Positions 27,846 through 35,745 of a stretch of 64,000 bases of DNA are shown one piece after another. Within the stretch, counting starts at the first letter, position 1. Every line of letters begins with the position of its first letter. Source of the stretch: Lachnospiraceae bacterium (GTDB lineage Bacteria > Bacillota > Clostridia > Lachnospirales > Lachnospiraceae); NCBI GenBank assembly GCA_017453065.1, contig JAFTKW010000015.1, positions 1 through 64,000 on the forward strand, read 5' to 3'. A program made the position numbers and the translations under genes. Under the pieces are notes generated by a model. That model had not been told where the DNA came from. It was given only the letters and a program-made list of their open reading frames with translations, and searched no databases.

Positions 27846-28409
27846 ATGACAGACGAACAGATTGTACAACTGTATTGGAAGAGGGATCAGGAGGCGATAA
27901 CGGCGACTGCAGATAAGTATGGGAATTACTGCACTACCATAGCTAGAAATATTTTGGCAGATGCGCAGGACACGGAGGAATGTGTTAACGATACTTATTT
28001 GAAGGCGTGGAATACGATGCCTCCACATAGGCCAAGTGTGTTAACTACATTTCTTGGGAAGATTGCGAGAAATCTGGCAATTGATCGCTATCGTCATGCA
28101 CATGCAGCAAAAAGAAATGGCGGGAACGCCGTGGTGTCTTTCGAAGAGCTAGAGGAGTGTCTGCCTGATAAGACTAGCCCTGTGGAGGACGAGATGGCAA
28201 AGAAAGAATTGGTTGAAGCGCTAAATCAATTCTTGGGTGAATTGCCTGTTACCAAAAGAAATCTTTTTGTGTGCCGCTATTGGTATTTTGACAGTGTCTC
28301 AGATATCGCAAGGCGTTTTGGGATGACAGAAAATAATGTCTCTGTGACTTTAAAGCGTTTGCGAGTGAAGCTACATAGTTTCTTAGTAGAAAGAGGGTTT
28401 GAGATATGA
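27846..28409 (+). CDS. ECF-like RNA polymerase sigma-70 family sigma factor
   Basis: The ATG at 27846 (MTDEQIVQLYWKRD) is preferred because GAGGG lies about 6 bp upstream and relatives begin the same way; 27816 would add ten residues. The 187-residue protein has sigma region 2 at about residues 20-90 (AQDTEECVNDTYLKAWN, FLGKIARNLAIDRYRH) and region 4 at the C-terminus (VSDIARRFGMTENNVSVTLKRL, a helix-turn-helix). It overlaps the next gene by 4 bp, so sigma factor and membrane partner are made together. Its target promoters are unknown, and the 169-bp gap upstream shows no obvious conserved box. Confidence 0.85.
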   Translation: MTDEQIVQLYWKRDQEAITATADKYGNYCTTIARNILADAQDTEECVNDTYLKAWNTMPPHRPSVLTTFLGKIARNLAIDRYRHAHAAKRNGGNAVVSFEELEECLPDKTSPVEDEMAKKELVEALNQFLGELPVTKRNLFVCRYWYFDSVSDIARRFGMTENNVSVTLKRLRVKLHSFLVERGFEI

Positions 28410-29626
28410 AAGTAGAAGATTTGTGTGATGCTTTGCAAGATATCGATGAAAAATACATTTTGGAGGCGAGAGGACTAGAGCAGGCAGAGGAACTAGAAGG
28501 CTTTCGTGCGACGGGACACATGACCAGAAAAAAGACAGTATTGCGAAGTGTCTTGAAATGGTGTGCGGCGGCAGCAATTCTAATTCTGCTAGTCTGGGGA
28601 GGCAGTGCGATATTGCGCCCAACAAGCCCTGTAGAAGACCTCGATTTGCCCATGATAGCCATTGTAGAAAACACAGCCGATGGAATGGGATATGAAGGCT
28701 TCTGGGCATATAGTTTTGACGAATATAAGAACGAGAATCCTAGGTCAGAGGACGTGGAAATAGAGTATCTTCCAGTCTACAAAAATCCTTGGGAACTGGA
28801 TAATATGTTTGCATCTCCCATTCGAGATGTAGAGGCGATGGAGAAAGAACTATTCCGAATTGCAGAAATGTTAGGTATAGACACGGATACGGCTGAAATA
28901 GAAAGGGACCCTGGAGCGGGGGATGCAGATAGCCATCTGACCTTCACGATTAAGACAGACAAAGTGTGGATAGATGTGGATGAGGTAATGCAGGTAACGA
29001 TTTCTTTCCGTGAGACTATTGAGATTCCAGGGGTAGAACCATCGGAGGACTACCACACAAAATACGAAGACTATGTGATAGCTGCAGAATTCATTTTGGA
29101 GGAATATGGAGAATTGCTGGATATGGAAGACCCGCAGATTGAAGTGCGTGGTGGCAGCAGAGATATATATGCTGACCAGAGCTGGTATATTGTGATATAT
29201 GAAGGCGCAGGGGAAACCATAGAAGAGAGGCTGGTCAATTATTTCTTCAATAATGTACGCTTCAGTTTGTCCTATGGAAAACTTTCGTACATCCATGGCG
29301 ATGAGGTGACCAAAGTGGAAAAAATCGCAGACTACCCTATCATCACCTTGGAAGAGGCCAAGGAAAAACTTGCAAAAGGAGAGTATTTGACAAGTGTGCC
29401 TTACGATATGCCAGGCATGGAGTATGTGGCGGGTGTGGAACTTGTTTACGATACGAAGATTCTTCAAGATTACTATGTGCCATATTATAAATTCTATGTG
29501 CAGGAGCTTGATTTGGGAAATGAAAGCCTAGAAGAACTTGGATTGAAAGGATATAATGTATATTATGTTCCAGCAGTAGAAGATAAATATTTGAAGTATA
29601 CCGAGAATTGGTACAGTGGGTTTTAA
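28406..29626 (+). CDS. Single-pass membrane protein, probable anti-sigma partner
   Basis: A 406-residue protein coupled by a 4-bp overlap to the sigma factor. The cytoplasmic N-terminus (about 48 residues) has the DALQDIDEKYILEA segment seen in proteins next to this sigma type. One transmembrane helix lies at about residues 50-70 (WCAAAAILILLVWGG). A roughly 330-residue acidic, Tyr-rich extracellular domain follows. No zinc-binding anti-sigma motif is visible. The gene order suggests that it holds the sigma factor at the membrane and senses an outside signal, but this is inference. A strong terminator follows directly. Confidence 0.65.
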   Translation: MKVEDLCDALQDIDEKYILEARGLEQAEELEGFRATGHMTRKKTVLRSVLKWCAAAAILILLVWGGSAILRPTSPVEDLDLPMIAIVENTADGMGYEGFWAYSFDEYKNENPRSEDVEIEYLPVYKNPWELDNMFASPIRDVEAMEKELFRIAEMLGIDTDTAEIERDPGAGDADSHLTFTIKTDKVWIDVDEVMQVTISFRETIEIPGVEPSEDYHTKYEDYVIAAEFILEEYGELLDMEDPQIEVRGGSRDIYADQSWYIVIYEGAGETIEERLVNYFFNNVRFSLSYGKLSYIHGDEVTKVEKIADYPIITLEEAKEKLAKGEYLTSVPYDMPGMEYVAGVELVYDTKILQDYYVPYYKFYVQELDLGNESLEELGLKGYNVYYVPAVEDKYLKYTENWYSGF

Positions 29627-29630
29627 GAGA

Positions 29631-29657
29631 AGAGTGCTCTTGTGAGCACTCTTTTTT
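29631..29657 (+). terminator. Strong terminator after the sigma/anti-sigma pair
   Basis: AGAGTGCTC, loop TTGT, GAGCACTCT: a perfect 9-bp stem followed by TTTTTT. Confidence 0.85.
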
Positions 29658-29698
29658 GTCCGAGTTCTCTGCCCCTTTACCTTGCTAAAATATTTCTG

Positions 29699-29727
29699 TT
29701 GGAGTTATGCAAACTTTGTGTTATGAT
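29699..29727 (+). promoter_or_regulatory. Promoter of the aminotransferase gene
   Basis: TTGGAG, a 17-bp spacer and TATGAT, about 95 bp before the ATG at 29823. The leader between them shows no strong hairpin. Confidence 0.55.
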
Positions 29728-29822
29728 ACTTAGATATGAAGGAAAACTATAATGAGGTGTGGAATTTGCATGAGGGAATGAAGGGCAGAGGCATCTCAAA
29801 GAAAATAAAGTGAGGGAATATT

Positions 29823-31016
29823 ATGATCGTTCAAAAGTATAAGGATATGTTGTCCGGTAAATCAGTAATTCGTCAGCTCTCTGAGTTTGCAACAGCAAGA
29901 GGTGCTGAGATCGGATATGAAAATGTGTTTGACTATAGTTTGGGAAATCCATCTGTGCCAGTTCCACAGCAGTTCACAGACAAGATGATAGAAATGCTTC
30001 AGACAGAGAGCTCTGCAACTCTGCATGGCTACAGCCCAAGTCTTGGCATCACTAAGGTGAGAGAGGCAATCGCTGCATCCTTAAAGGAGAGATTTGGAAT
30101 TCCATATACTGCAAACCATATCTTTATGGCGTCCGGTGCAGCTGGCGCTTTGGCCCATGCTTTTCGTCTGGTGACAGAACCAGGAGATGAAATCTTGACT
30201 TTTGCTCCATTTTTCCCAGAGTACAATCCATACGTCAACTTGACAGGTGCAGTGCTGAAAGTTGTTCCTGCCAATACAGCAGACTTTCAGATTAACTTTG
30301 AAGCCTTTGAGGAGATGATTAGCCCAAAGACCATGGCGGTGTTAATCAACACCCCTAACAATCCATCTGGCATTGTTTATTCTAAGGAAACTTTGGAGAA
30401 ATTGGCAGCAGTACTTACAGCTAAATCTGAAGAATACGGACATGACATCTTTGTCATTTCTGACGAACCATATAGAGAGATTGTATTTGCAGGGGTGGAT
30501 GCGCCTTGTGTATCTGCTTTTTATGACAACACCATTATGTGCTATTCTTTTTCCAAATCCTTGTCCTTGCCAGGAGAACGTATTGGCTATGTAGCTATCA
30601 ATCCTGCTTGCAAGGAAGCGGAGACCATGGTTGTCATGTGTGGCCAGATTTCCAGAGGTATTGGACACAACTGTCCACCTTCTATCATTCAGCTTGCGGT
30701 GGCAGAGGTGCTGGATTTGACAGCGGATTTGTCTGTCTATGAAACGAACATGAATTTGATTTATAATGAACTTATGGATCTTGGATTTACCTGCGTGAAA
30801 CCTGGCGGAACTTTTTATATCTTCCCTAAAGCACTTGAAGAGGATGCGAAGGTGTTCTGTGAGAAGGCGCTGAAGTATGATCTTATTTTGGTGCCAGCAG
30901 ATTCCTTTGGCTGCCCAGGGTATTTCCGTATGGCGTACTGTATCGATACCGAAAAAGTGGAGCGTTCTTTGGTTGCACTTCGCAAGTTTGTGGAGACAGA
31001 ATATCCTAATCGCTAA
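29823..31016 (+). CDS. PLP-dependent aminotransferase, class I/II
   Basis: A 397-residue fold-type I aminotransferase of usual length. The PLP-binding Lys is Lys245 in YSFSKSLSLPGERIGY, and the NTPNNPSGIVYS segment and ISDEPYREIVF carry the cofactor-contacting Asn and Asp-x-x-Tyr. FRMAYCID contains the substrate-carboxylate Arg. It resembles aspartate/aromatic aminotransferase-like enzymes (the AspC/PatA group), and the amino-acid specificity cannot be told. GAGGGA lies upstream of the ATG. The patatin gene follows after 71 bp without a clear terminator. Confidence 0.85.
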   Translation: MIVQKYKDMLSGKSVIRQLSEFATARGAEIGYENVFDYSLGNPSVPVPQQFTDKMIEMLQTESSATLHGYSPSLGITKVREAIAASLKERFGIPYTANHIFMASGAAGALAHAFRLVTEPGDEILTFAPFFPEYNPYVNLTGAVLKVVPANTADFQINFEAFEEMISPKTMAVLINTPNNPSGIVYSKETLEKLAAVLTAKSEEYGHDIFVISDEPYREIVFAGVDAPCVSAFYDNTIMCYSFSKSLSLPGERIGYVAINPACKEAETMVVMCGQISRGIGHNCPPSIIQLAVAEVLDLTADLSVYETNMNLIYNELMDLGFTCVKPGGTFYIFPKALEEDAKVFCEKALKYDLILVPADSFGCPGYFRMAYCIDTEKVERSLVALRKFVETEYPNR

Positions 31017-31087
31017 GTGTGAATCGGGAAGAACTTAGGCAAGATAGGATTGCAGGGCGAGAGTATTAATAGAAAGACTGAGGTAGT

Positions 31088-31963
31088 ATGATGTATCAGG
31101 CTGGTTTGGTTTTAGAAGGCGGTGGAATGAAGGGGATTTATACCGCCGGTGTGCTGGATTTTTTCTTGGAAAAAGGAATAGAATTTAGTCATATTTATGG
31201 AGTATCTGCTGGGGCGTGCCATATGTGTAGCTTTATCTCCAAGCAAAAGGGTAGAGCATACGATATTGGAATTGATTTGGCTGATCACAAGAGATATTGT
31301 AGTGTGAGTAGCTTGCTGACTACAGGTGATTTGTTCAATGTAAAGACTTCCTACAGTTTGGTGCCAGACTATCTTTATCCTTATGATCATGAGACTTTTC
31401 ATAAATACCAGGGGCGTGCATATGCCGTGGTGACCAATATTGAAACAGGAAGAGCGGAGTATCTGCGCCTGCGTGATATGAAAAAGGATATTGATATGAT
31501 AAGAGCATCTGCATCCCTGCCTCTGGTATCCAGAAATGTGCAGATTGGCATGAAGCAGTATTTGGATGGCGGTATTTCAGATGCGATTCCACTTCGCAAG
31601 TCTATTATGGATGGCAATCTGAAAAATATCGTAATCATGACGAAGGAAGAGGGATTTGTGCGCAAGCCAACTTCCCAGTCTACTTTGGCACTCATAAAAG
31701 CGAGATACTTTAAATATCCTAGAATATATGACTTGATGGAAAAGCGTCATGAGGTATATAATGAGACGCTTGATTATATCGAGAGACAGAAAATGAACGG
31801 TCAGGCTTTTGTGATTCGCCCCAAGAAAAAGAGCAATGTGGGACGTATTGAAAAAGACAGAGAAAAACTGATTGCCCTTTACTGGGAAGGTTATCACGAT
31901 GCCGAGGAGCAGTTTGAGGCAATGATGAATTATCTCGAGTCTGACATGTCAGAAGAAATGTAA
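31088..31963 (+). CDS. Patatin-like phospholipase family protein
   Basis: A 291-residue patatin fold protein. The oxyanion loop is EGGGMKGIYTAGVL (residues 10-23), the nucleophile Ser40 lies in GVSAG, and the dyad Asp160 in DGGISDAIP. All catalytic elements are intact, and it belongs to the bacterial YjjU-like group. There is no signal peptide, so it acts in the cytoplasm, presumably on acyl lipids. Two adjacent ATG codons (31088, 31091) could start it. The UppP gene follows after 74 bp, a loose lipid theme only. Confidence 0.85.
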   Translation: MMYQAGLVLEGGGMKGIYTAGVLDFFLEKGIEFSHIYGVSAGACHMCSFISKQKGRAYDIGIDLADHKRYCSVSSLLTTGDLFNVKTSYSLVPDYLYPYDHETFHKYQGRAYAVVTNIETGRAEYLRLRDMKKDIDMIRASASLPLVSRNVQIGMKQYLDGGISDAIPLRKSIMDGNLKNIVIMTKEEGFVRKPTSQSTLALIKARYFKYPRIYDLMEKRHEVYNETLDYIERQKMNGQAFVIRPKKKSNVGRIEKDREKLIALYWEGYHDAEEQFEAMMNYLESDMSEEM

Positions 31964-32037
31964 TCTTTGTGAATTGCTAAGATTAGAATTGAAGTGACAA
32001 AAGGTCTTGAGAATATGGCCATGAGAGAGGGATTGAA

Positions 32038-32880
32038 ATGTTAGAGATTTTAAAAGCGATTTTGTTTGGCGTGATTGAAGGAATCACAGAGTGGCTTCCA
32101 GTTAGTAGCACAGGACACATGATTCTGCTGGAAGAGTTTGTACATATGAATGTATCCAAGGAGTTTTGGGATTTGTTCCTAGTGGTAATTCAGCTTGGTG
32201 CTATTTTGGCATCTGTACTTCTTTTTTGGAACAAGATATGGCCTTTCCAGAAGCCAGAAAAGGGTAACTGGAAAAGTGTGTTTAAAGTAGATACTTGGAT
32301 GCTACTTTTTAAAGTCGGTGTAGCTTGCGTCCCTGGTGTATTTTTTGCAGTGCTCGGTATTGACGATTACTGTGATGCATTGTTCTACAACGGCTTTGGT
32401 GTATCAATTGCACTGATTGTGTTTGGTATTGTATTTATCTTGATTGAGAACTGGAACAAAAAGAGAACACCAAAGGTGGAGAATCTTTCTGATATGACCT
32501 TTAAGTTGGCTATCCTGATTGGTATTTTCCAGCTTTTGGCGGCAGCTTTTCCTGGAACCAGTCGCTCTGGAGCAACCATCATCGGAGCGTTGCTTCTTGG
32601 CGTAAGCCGTGTGGCGGCATCTGAGTTTACCTTTATCCTTGCAATCCCAGCAATGTTGGGTGCAAGTGCGCTGGAACTTTTGGACTTCCTTGAGATGGGA
32701 ATTTCCATGAGTGGCATGGAAATCGCAATCCTTATTGTTGGCGTAGTGGTAGCTTTCGTGGTATCCGTAGTGGTAATCAAATTCCTGATGGGCTACATCA
32801 AGAAACACGACTTCAAGGTGTTTGGATGGTATCGAATTGTACTTGGCGCTATTGTGCTTTTGTATTTTGCACTGAGATAA
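32038..32880 (+). CDS. uppP: Undecaprenyl-diphosphatase
   Basis: A 280-residue, multi-spanning BacA/UppP protein. The two active-site regions are complete: GVIEGITEWLPVSSTGH near the N-terminus (Glu14, Glu18, His27) and FPGTSRSGAT with Arg176. It dephosphorylates undecaprenyl pyrophosphate at the membrane, recycling the lipid carrier for cell-wall synthesis, and can give bacitracin tolerance. About eight hydrophobic segments are visible. A good terminator follows 13 bp after the stop. Confidence 0.95.
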   Translation: MLEILKAILFGVIEGITEWLPVSSTGHMILLEEFVHMNVSKEFWDLFLVVIQLGAILASVLLFWNKIWPFQKPEKGNWKSVFKVDTWMLLFKVGVACVPGVFFAVLGIDDYCDALFYNGFGVSIALIVFGIVFILIENWNKKRTPKVENLSDMTFKLAILIGIFQLLAAAFPGTSRSGATIIGALLLGVSRVAASEFTFILAIPAMLGASALELLDFLEMGISMSGMEIAILIVGVVVAFVVSVVVIKFLMGYIKKHDFKVFGWYRIVLGAIVLLYFALR

Positions 32881-32892
32881 AAATATTTTTGT

Positions 32893-32924
32893 AAAGGAGC
32901 ATTCTGCGAAGGATGCTCCTTTTT
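32893..32924 (+). terminator. Terminator after uppP
   Basis: AAAGGAGCAT pairs with ATGCTCCTTT around a 10-nt loop and runs into TTTTT. Confidence 0.8.
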
Positions 32925-32933
32925 GCTACATAA

Positions 32934-32964
32934 TTGACAGTATACTCCCGTGGGAGTATACTGT
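32934..32964 (+). promoter_or_regulatory. Promoter covered by a perfect 28-bp palindrome (probable operator)
   Basis: TTGACA (32934-32939), a 17-bp spacer and TATACT (32957-32962) form a near-ideal promoter. A perfect inverted repeat, ACAGTATACTCCC with GGGAGTATACTGT around GT (32937-32964), runs from inside the -35 box to just past the -10 box. A repressor bound here would block RNA polymerase. The XRE-type protein at 33647 is the obvious candidate ligand, which would make the module self-regulated. Confidence 0.85.
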
Positions 32965-32988
32965 ACTTGAAAGAGGAGGAATTATTTA

Positions 32989-33666
32989 ATGGTTAAGAAA
33001 ATATATCATGGCTCTTTGAAAATCATTGAAAAGCCATTGTATGGATATGGGAAATCCTACAATGACTATGGTTTGGGATTTTACTGTACAGATATTCTTG
33101 AGATGGCAATGGAGTGGGCGGTTTACAAAGAACAGAACGGGTACGCCAACTGCTATGAAATAGATTGTGATGGCCTAAAGATTCTTGATTTGAACGATTC
33201 TGAATACTGCATTTTGCATTGGCTCACTATATTGCTTGAGAATCGAGAGTTTGACATTCCTTCTGCATTGGCATTAGAGGCAAAGGAGTATTTGTTTTCG
33301 AATTTTAGGGTGAATTATGAGGACTATGATGTAATTGTCGGGTATCGTGCTGATGATAGTTATTTTTCTTTCGCACAGGACTTTTTGAATGGAACAATAT
33401 CTTATCGCCAGTTGAATAATGCGATGCGTCTTGGCAATTTGGGACAGCAGTTTGTTCTAAAGAGTAAAACAGCATTCGAAAAGATTAAGTTTGTGGGTAG
33501 TGAACTGGCAGAAAACAGGGAATGGTATGCAAGGAAGATGCTTAGAGACCAAACCGCTCGCCGTGAATATTTCAGTGAAGAACGAAGCAAACGTTTACCG
33601 GGCGATTTGTATATTACACATATTTTAGATGAGGAGATGAAAGCAGATGATTCGCGCTTACGATAA
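32989..33666 (+). CDS. DUF3990 protein, probable ADP-ribosyltransferase-fold toxin-like protein
   Basis: A 225-residue cytoplasmic protein matching the DUF3990 pattern. It starts KIYHGSLKIIEKP, then NDYGLGFYCTDILEMAMEWA. The middle part has DYDVIVGYRADDSYF, and later comes LGQQFVLKSKTAFEKI. The H-G-S start and Y-G-x-G-F-Y segment are what an ADP-ribosyltransferase (H-Y-x type) fold would use to hold NAD+; that reading is inference. AGGAGG lies 9 bp before the ATG. The gene overlaps the HTH gene by 20 bp and follows a palindromic operator, an arrangement like a toxin-antitoxin pair. Confidence 0.75.
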   Translation: MVKKIYHGSLKIIEKPLYGYGKSYNDYGLGFYCTDILEMAMEWAVYKEQNGYANCYEIDCDGLKILDLNDSEYCILHWLTILLENREFDIPSALALEAKEYLFSNFRVNYEDYDVIVGYRADDSYFSFAQDFLNGTISYRQLNNAMRLGNLGQQFVLKSKTAFEKIKFVGSELAENREWYARKMLRDQTARREYFSEERSKRLPGDLYITHILDEEMKADDSRLR

Positions 33667-34291
33667 GGTTTATCTTGACAAGGCCCGAACTGTTTTGGGG
33701 CGTATGCTGGACTTTGCAGTGTATGATTTAAAATATGATATAGAAGTTTTTTTTGAATTGTTTGTTCAGTCCTCTATGGCTTCTCGATTTGAAAATGGTG
33801 ATTTTGCAGTGATTGCGGGAATGTCTGGTGTAGAACTTGCTTATGAGGTGCTTTGGCAGTCGGGTCAGGATTTTAAACGCATCAAACCAAACTATACTGT
33901 AGGACGTAGTAAGGAATATTGGGCTGGTCATGCGCTAGCTTATTACCAATGGATGACAGCCTTAAGTTTTGAGGAGATTGTTCAGAATATCTCAATAGAG
34001 GATATTGTGGCTTTGTATTCGCCTTATCACGAGATGGATATCAGACAGTTTGTGGACAAGATGAACGAATTATACAAACAGGCGAAGCCGGAGACCAATC
34101 TAAAGAGATTACGGCAGAAAAGAAATTTAAGCCAGCGTGAACTTTCGGATCTCAGCGGTGTTCCACTGCGCACTCTGCAACAGTATGAGCAGAGACAAAA
34201 AAATATAAACAAAGCTCAGGTGGAGTATCTTGTTGTATTGGCCAAAACTCTGTGTTGTGAGGTGGAGGCGCTAATCGAAAAAACGGAATAA
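33647..34291 (+). CDS. XRE-type helix-turn-helix protein paired with DUF3990 (probable antitoxin/repressor)
   Basis: A 214-residue protein in two parts. Residues 1-145 form a helical domain of unknown function (VYLDKARTVLGRMLDFAVYD, SKEYWAGHALAYYQWMTALS, SPYHEMDIRQFVDKMNELY). Residues 150-214 are a Cro/C1-type helix-turn-helix (NLKRLRQKRNLSQRELSDLS, LRTLQQYEQRQKNINKAQ). The gene starts within the end of the DUF3990 gene. The C-terminal domain likely binds the palindrome at 32937-32964, and the N-terminal domain may bind and neutralise the DUF3990 protein; both are inferences from arrangement. Related two-part proteins are frequent in gut Firmicutes. Confidence 0.75.
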   Translation: MIRAYDKVYLDKARTVLGRMLDFAVYDLKYDIEVFFELFVQSSMASRFENGDFAVIAGMSGVELAYEVLWQSGQDFKRIKPNYTVGRSKEYWAGHALAYYQWMTALSFEEIVQNISIEDIVALYSPYHEMDIRQFVDKMNELYKQAKPETNLKRLRQKRNLSQRELSDLSGVPLRTLQQYEQRQKNINKAQVEYLVVLAKTLCCEVEALIEKTE

Positions 34292-34324
34292 AAAAGGTCG
34301 TGACCAATGTGGTCGCGACCTTTT
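34292..34324. terminator. Bidirectional terminator between convergent genes
   Basis: AAAAGGTCGTGACCA pairs with TGGTCGCGACCTTTT (one G-T pair) around a 3-nt loop, with A- and T-runs on either side. It can stop the plus-strand HTH gene and the minus-strand MBOAT gene. Confidence 0.85.
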
Positions 34325-34335
34325 GCTTGCTTATT

Positions 34336-35745
34336 TTAGAACTGGAAATAGATAAACGCTCCATTTCCGTGATAGAAAAATGCCAGTGCCATCAGGATGA
34401 CTAAGATAAAGAATACCTTAGGCCAAAACTTGTTAAAGTCTAGGAAGATATATCTGCCCTGCGCATGTTCTTTGAAGTATAAATACAGGTGGATGAGCAG
34501 GATAGCTAATCCATAAAGGACAAAGAAAATTGGCACATACTGCACGCCATCTGCAAAAGTAAAGAGTCTGCCAAGAACAGTCAAGGCATTGTCAAGGCTA
34601 GGGGCTCTAAAGAATACCCAGCAGATGGAGACGAAGATATAGGTGCCAAGGATGGAGAACAACTTTGCTGCTCCTGAAGAAGTTACAGCCAGGTCTCCAT
34701 TTGCAACTTTTCTCAATTTCATAAAAAGCTTGTGTACCACCAAAGCCAGTCCGTGTAGTGCACCCCATATAATAAAATTAAAACTTGCGCCGTGCCAAAG
34801 GCCACCAAGAACCATAGTCAAAAGCAGGTTTACATAAGTGCGGATCTGCCCTTTGCGATTTCCTCCAAGAGAGATGTAAAGGTATTCCTGAAGCCAGGAG
34901 GAAAGGCTGATGTGCCAGCGCTTCCAAAACTCTGTCACATTGGCAGAAAGGTATGGTACGTTAAAGTTTCGCGTCAAATCATAGCCCATGGCTTTGGCAA
35001 CACCGATTGCCATGTCGGAGTATCCTGAGAAGTCGCAGTAAAGCTGAATGGAATACGCCAGCACCGCACACAGGATGGAACTCCAACTGTATGCCATAGG
35101 GGCGGCAAATACTGCGTCTACCCCCACAGCCAAGCGGTCAGCAATGACTGCTTTTTTGATGGCACCCATGAGAAAGATCTGCGCTCCTTTTTCGAAGTTA
35201 TCTTTCGTAATGGCAGGATTGGTATCCAGCTGTGGAAAGAAAGCTGTGGAGCGGACGATAGGGCCAGCCATCAATTGTGGGAAAAAGCTGATATAGAGAG
35301 AAACCTTTAAAAAACTCTGCGGTTTTAAAAGTTTACCTCTATAAATATCTACAACATAACTGATGCTTTGGAAGGTATAAAAGGAAATACCCACCGGAAG
35401 GATAATGGTCAAAGCATCAAAGTATCCACCGGTAAAGAAGTGGAAATATTTGAAAAATCCTAGTACGCCAAGGCAAAGAACGATGCTGATAGTTACCCAT
35501 AACTTGCCCGCTGAGCCTTTGGAGGCATCTGCCCTGCCACGGCTTTGGCAAATCAGTCTTGCGCCTATATATACGACTAAGCATTGGAAAATGAGCAGTA
35601 GCAAAAAACGCACATCCCAATAAGCATAGAAGAAATAGCTAGCTAAAAGTAATATGACCTGTCTTGGACGCTGCTGCTTCACTAGAATAAGTAGCAACAT
35701 GGTTACTGCAAAAAAGATGGCGAAAGGAAGGGTTAAAAATGTCAT
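34336..35745 (-). CDS. MBOAT family membrane-bound O-acyltransferase (AlgI/DltB type)
   Basis: A 469-residue protein with about ten hydrophobic segments. It has the MBOAT pattern: FYTFQSISYVVDIYRGK and FPQLMAGPIVR in the middle, NVTEFWKRWHISLSSWLQEY, and the conserved His in GGLWHGASFNFIIWGALHG. Such proteins move acyl groups across the membrane to add acetyl or other esters to surface polysaccharides. Its start overlaps the SGNH-like gene upstream by 4 bp (ATGA type), and the two work as the usual transferase pair. The target polymer is not shown by the neighbourhood, as no polysaccharide cluster is adjacent. Confidence 0.9.
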   Translation of the reverse strand: MTFLTLPFAIFFAVTMLLLILVKQQRPRQVILLLASYFFYAYWDVRFLLLLIFQCLVVYIGARLICQSRGRADASKGSAGKLWVTISIVLCLGVLGFFKYFHFFTGGYFDALTIILPVGISFYTFQSISYVVDIYRGKLLKPQSFLKVSLYISFFPQLMAGPIVRSTAFFPQLDTNPAITKDNFEKGAQIFLMGAIKKAVIADRLAVGVDAVFAAPMAYSWSSILCAVLAYSIQLYCDFSGYSDMAIGVAKAMGYDLTRNFNVPYLSANVTEFWKRWHISLSSWLQEYLYISLGGNRKGQIRTYVNLLLTMVLGGLWHGASFNFIIWGALHGLALVVHKLFMKLRKVANGDLAVTSSGAAKLFSILGTYIFVSICWVFFRAPSLDNALTVLGRLFTFADGVQYVPIFFVLYGLAILLIHLYLYFKEHAQGRYIFLDFNKFWPKVFFILVILMALAFFYHGNGAFIYFQF

